Shown: positions 32,691 to 41,348 of the stretch, one piece after another
Numbering within the stretch: the stretch's first letter is position 1
How the letters are laid out: the number at the start of each line of letters is the position of its first letter
Assembly (NCBI GenBank): GCA_963731285.1
Contig: CAVSUR010000014.1
Coordinates: 620,001-684,000 of the forward strand
DNA: 64,000 nt
Direction: 5' to 3'
From: CAVSUR01 sp963731285
Lineage (GTDB): Bacteria; Actinomycetota; Actinomycetes; Streptosporangiales; Streptosporangiaceae
The notes under the pieces: generated by a model
What the model was told of the DNA's origin: nothing
Seen by the model: only the letters and a program-made list of their open reading frames with translations
The model's database searches: none
Translations under genes and position numbers: made by a program

Positions 32691-34304
32691 TTATCCGGGC
32701 ACCGGGCCCTGGACGCCGGCCAGGTCGGCGCGCTTGACCCGAATGGCGACGATGGTCACCAGCAGGGCGAGCACCGCGATCCCGGCGGAGACCTCGAAGC
32801 CGCGGGAGAACCCGATCGCCAGGGCGTGCCGCTCGATCGCGAGCCTGGCCGCGCCAACTTGAGCCTGGCTCAGGTGCACCGCGTGCCCTGCCTTGGCGGC
32901 GGCGCTGGCGGCTGCCTGCGCGCTGGCGGCAGCGTGCCGGGCGTTGTCGGCGACGGCGGACCAGGCGACCGTGCCGAGGACGGCCAGGCCGATGGAGCCG
33001 CCGATCTGCTGGCCGGTGTTGAGCAGGCTGGACGCCAGGCCGGCGTCGCGGTCCTCGACCTTCGACAGGGCGACCAGGGTGGCGGGCATGAACAGCAGGC
33101 CCAGCCCGGCCGCGGTGACCAGCATCGGGCCGAGCAGCCCGGCGGCGTAGGAGGAGTGCTCGGTGATCCGCGACAGCCAGAACATGCCGCCCGCGGTGAT
33201 CCCCGATCCGGCCAGCAGCAGCGGCCGGGCGCCGATCCGGGGCACCAGCGTCGAGCTGAGCCCGGCCATGGCCATGATGCCGCCCACCATGGGCAGGAAC
33301 GCGAACCCGGACTTGAGCGCCGTGTAGCCCCAGACGGTCTGCACGAAGATGGTCAGGAAGAAGAACATCCCGAACATGGCCATGCCGATGCACAGCATGA
33401 TCAGGTAAGCGCCGGACCGGTTGCGGTTGCGGAAGATCCGCAGCGGCATCAGCGCGTGCTCGCTGCGCGCCTCGATGAGCAGGAAGCTGGCGAGCAGCAC
33501 GACGGCCGCGCCGAGCGAGGCCAGAACCTTGGTGTCACCCCAGTGGGAGACGCCGTTCTGGGACGTGGCCGCGCTGGTCAGGCCGTACACCAGGGCCACC
33601 AGCCCGAGCGTGCCGGTGATCGCGCCGGGCAGGTCGAACCGGCCCGGACGGCGCTGCGACTCGGCCAGCGCCCGCGGCGCCAGCAGCGCGACGATGATGC
33701 CGATCGGGACGTTGACGAAGAACACCCAGCGCCAGGACAGGTAGCTGGTGAGCACGCCGCCGGCCAGCAGGCCGACCGCCGCGCCGCCGATGCTCATGGC
33801 CGCGTACACGCCCATCGCCCGGTTCCGCGGCCGCCCCTCGGGGAAATTGGTGGCGACCAGCGCCAGGGCGGTCGGCGCGACGATCGCGCCGCCGACGCCC
33901 TGCAGGGCGCGGGCACCCAGCAGCCACGCCTGGCTGGTGGCGAACCCGCCCAGCAGCGAGGCCGCCGAGAACAAGATGATCCCGGCGATGAATACCCGCT
34001 TGCGGCCGAGGATGTCCCCGGCCCGGCCGCCGAGCAGCAGCAGCCCGCCGAAGGTCAGCGCGTAGGCGTTCACCACCCACTCCAGGCCGGTCCCGGAAAA
34101 GCCGAGCGCGTGCTGGATGTGCGGCAGGGCCACGTTCACGATCGTCGCGTCGAGCACCACCATCAACTGCGCGGTGGCGATGACCACCAGAGCCAGGCCG
34201 AGGTTCCGGCGCGCTGGGCGGCCGATCTGGCCGGACTGGCCGTCCAGGACGGTCGTGCTGCCCGGCGAGCCCCCCACCCTGGTAGCGGGCGTGTTGGCAG
34301 ACAT
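32691..34304 (-). CDS. MFS drug:H+ antiporter, DHA2 (14-helix) family
   Basis: The 537-residue membrane protein belongs to the EmrB/QacA-type exporters. Motif A is GGRAGDILGRKRVFIAGI. Motif D1/motif 1 is LVVIATAQLMVVLDATIVNV, followed by ALPHIQHALGFSGTGLEWVV. Motif C-like sequence is GVGGAIVAPTALALVATNF. About fourteen hydrophobic helices can be counted, and an Ala-rich periplasmic stretch precedes the last one. It probably exports toxic compounds, and its induction would be through the MarR regulator encoded upstream. The ATG at 34304 follows GGAGAGA. A 148-base gap separates it from marR on the same strand. Confidence 0.9.
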   Translation of the reverse strand: MSANTPATRVGGSPGSTTVLDGQSGQIGRPARRNLGLALVVIATAQLMVVLDATIVNVALPHIQHALGFSGTGLEWVVNAYALTFGGLLLLGGRAGDILGRKRVFIAGIILFSAASLLGGFATSQAWLLGARALQGVGGAIVAPTALALVATNFPEGRPRNRAMGVYAAMSIGGAAVGLLAGGVLTSYLSWRWVFFVNVPIGIIVALLAPRALAESQRRPGRFDLPGAITGTLGLVALVYGLTSAATSQNGVSHWGDTKVLASLGAAVVLLASFLLIEARSEHALMPLRIFRNRNRSGAYLIMLCIGMAMFGMFFFLTIFVQTVWGYTALKSGFAFLPMVGGIMAMAGLSSTLVPRIGARPLLLAGSGITAGGMFWLSRITEHSSYAAGLLGPMLVTAAGLGLLFMPATLVALSKVEDRDAGLASSLLNTGQQIGGSIGLAVLGTVAWSAVADNARHAAASAQAAASAAAKAGHAVHLSQAQVGAARLAIERHALAIGFSRGFEVSAGIAVLALLVTIVAIRVKRADLAGVQGPVPG

Positions 34305-34452
34305 GGGTGTCTCTCCTCAGTTGGTGCTTGATATGCGGCCCAGTCCCGATGGGGGGCTGCGACCGTACGGATCTGGCGTACGGGCCGTATGTGTCACGGC
34401 AGCTATTCAATCGCCGGGTACTGACAGGCGCGCGGACAGCGCACCCGGGGCG

Positions 34453-34959
34453 CTAACCGGTCGGTTCCGGTATGCGCTGGCTGTCCGGTACCTCCTGAAG
34501 TGGCGAAGCAGGCGGCGCCGTGGCGGGCAGGCTGTCGGCCCGGAGCATCTTGCGGATCAGGCTCAGCAGCTGGGCCCGCTCTTCCGGCGTGAGCGCGGAA
34601 CTCCACGGCATCCGGGCCGCCATCTCGCTCTCGATGCGGTGCTTCAGGTCGAGTCCCTCGTCGGTGAGCACGATGTTCTTGATCCGCCGGTCACCTGTGT
34701 GTGCCTCCCGCCGGGCCAGCCCGCGCTTTTCCAGCATGTCGGCGACGACGGTGACGAACGACGGATCGCAGTGCATCTTCTTGCCGAGATCCTTCATCGC
34801 CATCGGGCACTCGAGCATGTGCAGCGCCTTGATGAAGGGGCCGGGAACGTTCAGCCGCTGGGCGATGTTCTCGCCGAGCGCGAGAATGCGCCCGATGAGT
34901 TCGGCAACCGCGTCGAGGATCTCCTCCTCGACCTGGCTGCCGTGCGGCTGGCCGTTCAC
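34453..34959 (-). CDS. MarR-family transcriptional regulator
   Basis: The 168-residue protein has the MarR winged helix: FIKALHMLECPMAMKDLGKK, the recognition helix in MHCDPSFVTVVADMLEKRGL, and the wing ARREAHTGDRRIKNIVLTDE. Helices at the ends form the dimer. MarR proteins bind palindromes and release them on ligand binding. The promoter upstream has overlapping palindromes just after the -10, so autorepression with control of the adjacent MFS exporter is likely. The C-terminus carries a short Pro/Ser tail. The ATG at 34959 is the only good start. Confidence 0.9.
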   Translation of the reverse strand: MNGQPHGSQVEEEILDAVAELIGRILALGENIAQRLNVPGPFIKALHMLECPMAMKDLGKKMHCDPSFVTVVADMLEKRGLARREAHTGDRRIKNIVLTDEGLDLKHRIESEMAARMPWSSALTPEERAQLLSLIRKMLRADSLPATAPPASPLQEVPDSQRIPEPTG

Positions 34960-35037
34960 TGCTGGCTCCTAATTCTGCTCGCCGCCGGCGGGTCCGCTGC
35001 CTCACCCCGGGTATCAGGCCCGCTGACGGCTGAGCTG

Positions 35038-35087
35038 CTCAATTATTGAGTACCTCAACCTTAGGGGCAAGCGCTGGGGCTTGTCAA
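35038..35087 (-). promoter_or_regulatory. marR-MFS promoter with overlapping operator
   Basis: On the minus strand TTGACA (complement of 35082-35087) and TAAGGT (complement of 35058-35063) are 18 bases apart, a good -35/-10 pair. Just downstream lie three alternating half-sites, CTCAA (35038-35042), TTGAG (35046-35050) and CTCAA (35054-35058), with 3-base spacers TTA and TAC. They make two overlapping palindromes at the transcription start, as expected for a MarR repressor site. Confidence 0.7.
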
Positions 35088-35178
35088 TCGTTTATGGGCT
35101 CAAGTATCCGGGGGACAGCCAGATCAGCGGCCGGGGCCAGCGCGGCCCTCAGCCCCGCGCCGGGCGGCCAGCGGCGGA

Positions 35179-35394
35179 TCAGTGGATCAGCGCGCTCAGG
35201 GCCAGCGCGATGATGACGAACGTGACCAGGGCAATCAGCGCGCTGCGCACCCTGGTCCTGCGGTACACGGGCAGACGGCCCCGCTTGGTGGCCCTGATGT
35301 CACCATGCGCCGAGTAAGCGCGGTTGGAGTGCCAGCCCAGGAAGCAGCCCACGATCAAGAAGAGCACCACGATGACGATGGCGGCCCTGGTCAT
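35179..35394 (-). CDS. Small two-helix membrane protein
   Basis: The 71-residue protein has an N-terminal helix (AAIVIVVLFLIVGCFLGWHS), a basic loop (IRATKRGRLPVYRRTRVRSA) and a second helix (LIALVTFVIIALALSALIH). I know no named family. Start ATG 35394 is chosen because GAGAGGCGGG lies just upstream. A longer frame to 35442 adds a charged head without a ribosome site. It is divergent from the dienelactone hydrolase gene. Confidence 0.6.
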   Translation of the reverse strand: MTRAAIVIVVLFLIVGCFLGWHSNRAYSAHGDIRATKRGRLPVYRRTRVRSALIALVTFVIIALALSALIH

Positions 35395-35532
35395 GTCCCG
35401 CCTCTCGCAGTCGTGTCGGCCTCGCTTTCGATCCTCTCCCATTACTGCCGTTGGCTCCAGCCAAAACGCCGTCCAATGCTGCTGGCAGGATGGACGGCAG
35501 CTTGTTGCTGTTCAGGACAGACGACGGAGAGG

Positions 35533-36288
35533 ATGAGCGCGCGCATGGATGAGGCGCTGGCCGCGAAGACCATCAGCATCACCGGGCATGGCGGCGACGA
35601 GATCGAGGCGTACCTGGCCCAGCCCGCCGGGGCCGGGCCGTTCGGCAGCGTGGTGGTGATCCATCACATGCCCGGCTATGACTCGGCCACCAAGGAGATC
35701 GCCAGGAAGTTCGCCGCCTGCGGCTACCCGGCGCTGATGCCGAACCTGTACCACCGGGACGCGCCCGGAGCCAGCCCGGACGACGCGGCCGCCACCGCGC
35801 GGGCCAAGGGCGGGGTCCCGGACGAGCGCCTGGTCGGCGACGTCAAGGGCGCGGCCGATTACCTGCGCGGCCTGGACGGCTCGAACGGCAAGGCCGGCGT
35901 GATCGGGTACTGCTCCGGCGGCCGCCAGTCGTTCCTCGCGGCCTGCAGCCTGCCGTTCGACGCGGCGGTCGACTGCTACGGCGCCGGCGTGGTCAATCCG
36001 CCGCCGGCGGGCATGCCGCTGAAGATGACGCCGGTCGTGGGCCTGGCCGGCGAGTTGTCCTGCCCGCTGCTCGGCCTGTTCGGCGCCGACGACGAGCGCC
36101 CCTCGCCGGACGAGACAGCCGAGCTCAGCAAGGTACTCGACGAGCTCGGCAAGCCGCACGAGTTCCATACCTACGACGGCGCCGGGCACGCGTTCTTCTC
36201 GGTGAACCGGCCGGCATACCGGGTCGAGGCGGCGAACGACGGCTGGGAGAAGATCTGGGACTTCTTCGGCCGCTACCTGGCGAGCTGA
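35533..36288 (+). CDS. Dienelactone hydrolase family protein
   Basis: This is a 251-residue alpha/beta hydrolase of the dienelactone hydrolase type. The nucleophile elbow is VIGYCSGGRQSFLAA with Cys as nucleophile, the acid is in LLGLFGADDERPSP and the His is in YDGAGHAFFSV. Family members act on lactones and esters, and the natural substrate here is unknown. ATG 35533, next to GGAG at 35526-35529, or ATG 35545 may be the start. The longer frame to 35182 overlaps another gene and is rejected. The DUF6295 gene follows after 9 bases, so the two are likely co-transcribed. Confidence 0.88.
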   Translation: MSARMDEALAAKTISITGHGGDEIEAYLAQPAGAGPFGSVVVIHHMPGYDSATKEIARKFAACGYPALMPNLYHRDAPGASPDDAAATARAKGGVPDERLVGDVKGAADYLRGLDGSNGKAGVIGYCSGGRQSFLAACSLPFDAAVDCYGAGVVNPPPAGMPLKMTPVVGLAGELSCPLLGLFGADDERPSPDETAELSKVLDELGKPHEFHTYDGAGHAFFSVNRPAYRVEAANDGWEKIWDFFGRYLAS

Positions 36289-36297
36289 GGGGCTGGC

Positions 36298-36561
36298 ATG
36301 TGCACGTACCAGACGGAGAAAATCGAGATAACCGGGAGCGGCAAAGGGGCGGCCGGCTGGTTCGCGCTCAGCGACGCCACGGTCTACTTCGACCATCCGG
36401 TGCACGCCCCGGCCGAGCACACGCTGAACATCGATTTCCTCAACCCGGCCAAGGGCCCGTCGGCCCGGGTGGCGGTCGAGCTGACCGCGGCGTCCGCGCG
36501 GCAGCTGGCCAGGGCCATCGACGTGGCACTGGCCAGCGCCCCGGCCAGCCCGCAAGGGTAG
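36298..36561 (+). CDS. DUF6295-family small protein
   Basis: The 87-residue protein begins MCTYQTEKIEITGSGKGAAG, with WFALSDATVYFDHPVHAPAE and HTLNIDFLNP after it. This pattern is one I associate with the actinobacterial DUF6295 family, whose function is unknown. The ATG follows the hydrolase stop by 9 bases with GAGGGGCTGGC before it, which indicates an operon with the dienelactone hydrolase. Confidence 0.7.
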   Translation: MCTYQTEKIEITGSGKGAAGWFALSDATVYFDHPVHAPAEHTLNIDFLNPAKGPSARVAVELTAASARQLARAIDVALASAPASPQG

Positions 36562-36705
36562 CCGGGTCAGGTCCGCGCGCTGGTCCTGCGTGTCCCGGCG
36601 GCGCGGGCCTGGCGCGATGAAGACCATGCTGCCCGGCTCGCGGCCCGGAATGTCAGCCGCGCGTGCCAGGATCGAGCTCAGTACGCGGGTCAGGCGGAGG
36701 CGGCA

Positions 36706-38125
36706 GTGAAGATCAGAGTCGAGCGGGATGCGCTAGGCGAGGCAGTGGCATGGGTAGCACGGGCGCTGCCCACGCGGCCGGTGGTGCCCGTCTTGTCCGG
36801 CCTGCTGGTGCAGGCCGGACAAGACGGGCTGACGCTGTCCTGCTTCGACTACGAGGTGTCGGCGCGGATCACGATCGCGGCCGAGGTCGCCGAGCCCGGC
36901 ACCGTGCTGGTCCCGGGCAGGCTGCTGGCCGAAATCACCCGCAGCCTGCCCGCCGCGCCGGCGTGACTTCGCTTCCGCCACGCCCGATATGGTCAGCCTG
37001 ACCTGCGGCAGTGCCGAATTCGCGCTGGTCTCGCTGCCCGCCGGGGAGTACCCGGCGCTGCCCGAGCCGCCGCAGCCCGCCGGGACGATCGACGGCGGCG
37101 TCCTCGCCGTGGCGGCCAGCCAGGTCGTGCCGTCGGCGAGCAGGGACGACACGCTGCCAATGCTGACCGCGGTGTGCCTGGACGTCGCCGGCGAGACGAT
37201 CACGCTGGCCGCCACCGACCGGTACCGGCTCGCCGTCAGCGAGATGCGCTGGGCGCCCTCCGATCGCGGCATCCAGGCCTCGCTGCTGGTCCCGGCCAGG
37301 ACCCTCGCCGACGTGGCCAGGACGATGGCGCCCGGAGTCACGGTCGAGCTGTCGTTCGGCGCAAGCGGCGCTCCGGAGCCGTCCCGGGGGAACGCCGGGC
37401 CCGGCGACGGCATGATCACGTTCGCGGGCGGTGGGCGGCGGCTGTCGGCCCGGCTGATCGCCGGTGAGTTTATCCGGTACCAGTCTCGGTTCCCGTCCGA
37501 CTTCGGCTGCACGGCCGAGCTGCCCGTCGTTCCCTTCACCGAGGCAGTGCGCCGGGTGTCCCTGGTCGCCGAACGGGCTAGCCCGGTCCAGCTGACCTTC
37601 CGGCCCGGCCAGGTTGTGATCGAGGCGCATGCCGAGGGCCGGGCACGCGCGGTGGAGGCCGTGCCCGCCGAGTTCTCCGGCGCCGAGCCGGTGATCTCCT
37701 TCAACCCGCATTATCTGCTCGACGGCCTGGCCGCCGCAGCACTGCCCGCTGTTCCGCCCGGCGGCGGCCGCAAGTCAGCCGCTCCGGCGGAGGGCGACGC
37801 GGTGCCATCGGCAGGTTCCGGCCGGATCCGGCTGGAGTTCACCAGCCCGACCAAGCCCGCACTGATCACCTGGGCGGGGGAGCGGTCGTCAGCCGCGGAC
37901 GTTCACGTGACGGCGGGCGGCGCTCAGGCTGGCACACCGGCTGGCAGGAAGGCGCCAGCCGACGGCGAGGCGCCAGCCGGCATCGAGGCGCCAGGCGACG
38001 GCGCGACCGGCGGCGACGCTCCGGCGGGGGGAAGCCCGGCCGATCGGGCTGCGGGCCAGGGTGGCAGGGAACGAGCCTTGTTCCGCTACCTGGTTGTGCC
38101 GCTGCGGGCACCGGTACGGTCCTGA
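36706..38125 (+). CDS. DNA polymerase III beta-clamp paralogue (one frameshift)
   Basis: This is a sliding-clamp homologue away from the dnaA-dnaN locus. The first domain starts MKIRVERDALGEAVAWVARA with LLVQAGQDGLTLSCFDYEVS. After LLAEITRSLPAAPA the frame ends at 36966 and the protein continues in another frame as DFASATPDMVSLTCGSAEFA, LVSLPAGEYPALPEPP, TLPMLTAVCLDVAGETITLA and ATDRYRLAVSEM. One extra base at about 36955-36963 explains this. The C-terminal domain carries an Ala/Gly/Pro/Asp-rich insertion before the last strand RALFRYLVVPLRAPVRS, whose end differs from the usual clamp C-terminus (LIMPIRL-like). It may serve a specialised or repair polymerase. The true dnaN is presumably elsewhere. 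Confidence 0.75.
36787..36828. repeat. Perfect 18-bp inverted repeat inside the beta-clamp paralogue
   Basis: CCCGTCTTGTCCGGCCTG (36787-36804) and CAGGCCGGACAAGACGGG (36811-36828) are exact reverse complements around the loop CTGGTG. The sequence is also coding (PVLSGLLVQAGQDG). The mRNA would form a very stable hairpin about 80 bases after the start codon. Confidence 0.85.
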
Positions 38126-38154
38126 GCGGCGGCCGCCGGGCAGCCCGGCTATCT

Positions 38155-38628
38155 CTAGCGGCGGCGATACACCCCGCCACGGCGGGGCGCCCTGCCACCG
38201 CGCCGGCCGAAGATCAGCCGCATCAGCCAGCGGGCGCTGGCCAGGACCGCCAGCAGCAGCCCGACCTTGCCCGGCATCGGCCAGAACCGCAGCTCGGGCA
38301 GCAGCGCGCCGACGAGCAGCAGCCAGGCGAGCAGCATCGCCGCGACGGCCGGGAGGCGCAGCCTGCGCGAGCTGCCCGAGCCCGGGCCTGCGTCCTGCCA
38401 CGATTGCTGCCGCGTCCCGGCCGGCAGCAGAGCAGGCCGGGGCATGACGTGCGGGAGATCGCTGGTCACGCGGCTCAGGTCGGCGCGGGTGACGGCGCCG
38501 AAGACCGCGTCGATCCGCTGGTTGAACTCCGCCAGCGACAGCCTGCCCTGGGCGTAATGCTCGCGCAGCTCGGCCGCCGCCGCTTCCCGTTCGGCGTCTC
38601 CGATGCGCAGGTCCGGTCTGGTCGCCAT
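38155..38628 (-). CDS. DUF1707 domain membrane protein
   Basis: The 157-residue protein has an N-terminal DUF1707 (SHOCT-like) domain: LRIGDAEREAAAAELREHYA, GRLSLAEFNQRIDAVFGAVT and ADLSRVTSDLP. Two membrane helices follow (LPAVAAMLLAWLLLVGALLP, MPGKVGLLLAVLASARWLM) and a basic RRGGRAPRRGGVYRRR tail. The biochemical role of DUF1707 is not known. Start ATG 38628 has GGAGGACGAG before it. A 21-base motif at 38691-38711 recurs upstream of the other DUF1707 gene in this window. It is convergent with the beta-clamp gene. Confidence 0.85.
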   Translation of the reverse strand: MATRPDLRIGDAEREAAAAELREHYAQGRLSLAEFNQRIDAVFGAVTRADLSRVTSDLPHVMPRPALLPAGTRQQSWQDAGPGSGSSRRLRLPAVAAMLLAWLLLVGALLPELRFWPMPGKVGLLLAVLASARWLMRLIFGRRGGRAPRRGGVYRRR

Positions 38629-38690
38629 CACTCGTCCTCCGCATCCTGCCCGGCGCCAGGCCGCCGCATCCCGCGGCGGCCGACAGAAAG

Positions 38691-38711
38691 AAGATATATC
38701 GCGAATCTCGG
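38691..38711. promoter_or_regulatory. Motif shared upstream of both DUF1707 genes, copy 1
   Basis: The plus strand reads AAGATATATCGCGAATCTC then GG. It matches the minus strand at 58265-58285 at 17 of 21 positions. Each copy lies about 65-75 bases upstream of a DUF1707 start codon. The sequence is AT-rich in a high-GC background, as expected for an operator or promoter. Confidence 0.45.
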
Positions 38712-38897
38712 AGCGGCAAGTCCGCGTCGGCCAGTCGCTTGACCCTGACCTGACGGCCGGGCCCGCTCGATCTGACGTGGCGGGCTGATCGGTCTGGCCG
38801 GCCCGGCTGCTCGACCGGGCCGGCGGGATATGCGGATCTCCTTGGCGGGTTGGCCGGAGAGACCCGGCCGGGACCGACCTGTGGCCCCTCGGCCTGA

Positions 38898-39473
38898 TCA
38901 GCTGAGGAAGTAGCTGCTGCCGCCGCTCTGCGGGTCGGTGACGCTGGCGGCGACCCGGATCGCTCCCGCGCGGGCGAAGATCAGCGTGAGCATGATCTGG
39001 TGGCCGGACTTCATCCGGCCCGGACCGATGATGAGCAGCTGGTAGCTGTTGGGCCGCAGCCGGACCATCCGATCCGCCGGGATCGGGATAGCCGCGACCA
39101 CCCGGATACCGGAGCCGCCTGAGCCGGGCCCGAGCAGTTCTACCCGGCCGCCCACGCTGGTCCGGGCCGATAGCAGCCGGTCGGAGGTGCTGGTGTTGTT
39201 CTGGATGATCAGGAAGGCGCTGGTCGACCTGGCCGGGCCCGGCTGCGTGACGTAGGCGGGCCCGATCTGGATCGGCGTCGCCGCCCTGGCCGCCTGCGCG
39301 CAGCCCGCCAGCAGCGCGGTCGCCGCGGCGGCGCCGATGGCCCCGGCCGCGCGGGGGATCCTCAGTCCGCGGCGGCTAGGTCCGGGGCGGCTGGCGGGTC
39401 CGGGGCGGCCGGCGGGTCCGGGGCGGCTGGCGGTCAGGTGGCCCCGGGCCGCAGGCCGGGCGTCTTCGCGCAT
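38898..39473 (-). CDS. PCuAC-like lipoprotein without the copper ligands
   Basis: The 191-residue protein has a Pro/Arg-rich head, a signal helix and the lipobox LLAGC with Cys58, so it should be a lipoprotein outside the membrane. The rest has the PCu(A)C-domain layout (TSAFLIIQNNTSTSDRLLSA, GRVELLGPGSGGSG, IPIPADRMVRLRPNSYQLLI, then HQIMLTLIFARAG). Copper chaperones of this family use H-x(10)-M and H-x-M. At the aligned places this protein has L, I, Q and L. Copper binding by the usual site is therefore improbable. It is preceded on the same strand by the GT39 gene's promoter side. Confidence 0.7.
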   Translation of the reverse strand: MREDARPAARGHLTASRPGPAGRPGPASRPGPSRRGLRIPRAAGAIGAAAATALLAGCAQAARAATPIQIGPAYVTQPGPARSTSAFLIIQNNTSTSDRLLSARTSVGGRVELLGPGSGGSGIRVVAAIPIPADRMVRLRPNSYQLLIIGPGRMKSGHQIMLTLIFARAGAIRVAASVTDPQSGGSSYFLS

Positions 39474-39600
39474 GGTTATTGTCCGGCTTTCCGGTCTGAT
39501 TCTCGCGTCCTGATTGCTCGGGCTATCGTCTCACGCCCTGCCGCGCGGCCGTATCCGGTAGGAGCCTGGCCGGGACCGGGCCCGTAGCGGATACGGCAGG

Positions 39601-41193
39601 TCAGGAGTAGTCACGGAAGGCCGGCCAGGCGTGCTGCCAGGCCGACCGCAGTCCGGAGGCGAGATAGACCGGCACGCCTTCCTCGTCGTCGCTGACACCG
39701 AGGCCGTTCTCGAACGTGGCCACCTGGCGGACACGGGCGAATTCACGGTGCAGCAGCACCGGGTCCACATTGATGGCGATGGCCGAGGTGTCAGCGGCGG
39801 GCGGCGGTCCCCAGAGCCAGAAGTTGTTGGCGCCGCTGAAGACCGGCGGCAGTCCGCGGGCGGGGCCGTAGCGGTCGATCGCGCCCGCCTCGCCGTAGTT
39901 CCCGGTCAAGATCGTGGTATGGGCGCGCTGCGCCGCGGGCAGCAGCCGGTACTCGCGGCTCACCAGCGCGGTCAGTCTCGGCCAGCCGATCATCTCGCCC
40001 AGATCGTAGTTGATCTTCTGCAGCGGAACTGTGGCCAGCACCCGTGCGGGCAGCACCGGCAGGGCTATCGGAGCGGCCACCCCTGCCGAGATCAGCATGA
40101 CGGCTGCCGCCAGCATCGCCGGTGCCATCCGCAGCCGCGGCCGCCGCGCGGTCAGCCACCGCTCGGCCGGCACCGATCCCGCCGCGAACAGGAACACGTA
40201 GGCCGCGCCTGGGTAATAGGGCTTGCCGCCCAGCACGAACTGGAGCCCGATCACGATCACGCACGCGATGGCGAGCGGGCGGAACCGGCTGGCCTGAGTG
40301 CTGCGCAGCGTCCAGATCAGCCCGCTCGCCCACAGCGGCGTCAGCGCCACGCCGGTGAACAGCACCTGCGCCGGCCAGTACGTCATGCGGTTGTGCCCCG
40401 CGGCCTGCCGCAGCGCGTGATAGACCGCGAGGTCCGGCCATCCGTGCGCCGCCTGCCAGACGAGGTCGGGTGCCGCGAGCACGGCCGCCAGCAGGGCACC
40501 ACCCAGCAGCCAGCGGCTGGCCAGCAGCCCGCGCGCAGGGGTCACCGCGAGGCCGGCCACGATCGCCGCGGCGAGAAAGCCGATATTCCACTTGGCCTCG
40601 GACGCCAGGCCGGCGCAGCCGCCGACCGCCACCCACCAGCGCGGATCGCGGCTGGCCAGCAGCCGCGTCACCAGCAGCAGAGTGGCTGCCCAGAACACGA
40701 AATCCGGTGTCGTCGTGGTCAGCAGGTGCATGGCGCCGAGATATTCGGCGCAGGTCGCGGTGGCCAGTGCGGCCAGCAGCTGACCGGTGCGGCCCGCGCC
40801 CAGCTGGCGGCTGATGGCGGCGGTGAGCATGACCAGCACCGCGAGCGCGAGGGCCGGTATCAGGCGGAGCCCGGCGAGGCTGTCGCCGGTCGCCAGGGCG
40901 CTGGCCCGGGCCAGCAGCGGCGTCAGCGGCGGCTGGTCGACGTAGCCCCAGGCGGGATGCCGGCCGGCGGCCAGGAAGTACAGCTCGTCACGGCTGTAGC
41001 CGTAGCGGGTGCTCATGGCCATCTCGGCGCCGAAGGCGCCGATCGCGATCAGGATCACGCCGAGCCGGGGGGCGCGGCCCGCGCGGGCCGCCGGAGCCCG
41101 GGCGCTCTCCGCAGCCGGAGCGGGCGCCCCGGACGGGGACGGAACGGGGCAGGATGCGATGTAGTCCATGCTGAGCATCGTCGCCGCAGGCAC
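39601..41193 (-). CDS. Glycosyltransferase family 39 / ArnT-like membrane protein
   Basis: The 530-residue polytopic protein has a Pro/Ala-rich head and about ten membrane helices. The first periplasmic loop contains RYGYSRDELYFLAAGRHPAW, with the Asp-Glu pair of GT-C enzymes, and GYVDQPPLTPLLARASALAT. These are marks of the PMT_2/GT39 group, which transfers sugars from polyprenyl-phosphate donors to proteins or lipids. The last 100 residues form an outside domain (TILTGNYGEAGAIDRYGPAR, GANNFWLWGPP). Acceptor unknown. The GTG at 41193 is used; an ATG further in (LSMDYIAS region) is also possible. Confidence 0.85.
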   Translation of the reverse strand: MPAATMLSMDYIASCPVPSPSGAPAPAAESARAPAARAGRAPRLGVILIAIGAFGAEMAMSTRYGYSRDELYFLAAGRHPAWGYVDQPPLTPLLARASALATGDSLAGLRLIPALALAVLVMLTAAISRQLGAGRTGQLLAALATATCAEYLGAMHLLTTTTPDFVFWAATLLLVTRLLASRDPRWWVAVGGCAGLASEAKWNIGFLAAAIVAGLAVTPARGLLASRWLLGGALLAAVLAAPDLVWQAAHGWPDLAVYHALRQAAGHNRMTYWPAQVLFTGVALTPLWASGLIWTLRSTQASRFRPLAIACVIVIGLQFVLGGKPYYPGAAYVFLFAAGSVPAERWLTARRPRLRMAPAMLAAAVMLISAGVAAPIALPVLPARVLATVPLQKINYDLGEMIGWPRLTALVSREYRLLPAAQRAHTTILTGNYGEAGAIDRYGPARGLPPVFSGANNFWLWGPPPAADTSAIAINVDPVLLHREFARVRQVATFENGLGVSDDEEGVPVYLASGLRSAWQHAWPAFRDYS

Positions 41194-41336
41194 CAGGCCG
41201 CCGCATCGGGCGCCGGGTCCATTCGCCGGCTCCTCCGCCCGCCCGATTGAGCGGTGCTGGCGCCGCGGATTGTCCGCCCGCGGTATGAGCTGCGGCCTCG
41301 GCCGCGCGGACGATGCCGGCTGCGGCTGTCGGGCCT

Positions 41337-41342
41337 TAGCAT
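41337..41342 (+). promoter_or_regulatory. -10 element TAGCAT of the two-component operon, probable leaderless promoter
   Basis: TAGCAT is followed by six bases and the GTG at 41349, and there is no ribosome site. This predicts a leaderless mRNA for the kinase-regulator operon. Confidence 0.4.
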
Positions 41343-41348
41343 CGGGGC

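Noticed and set aside
32412..34331. A 639-codon plus-strand frame opposite the MFS gene
   Set aside because: It is the antisense of the 14-helix transporter and rich in Arg, Gln, His and Pro with no domain.
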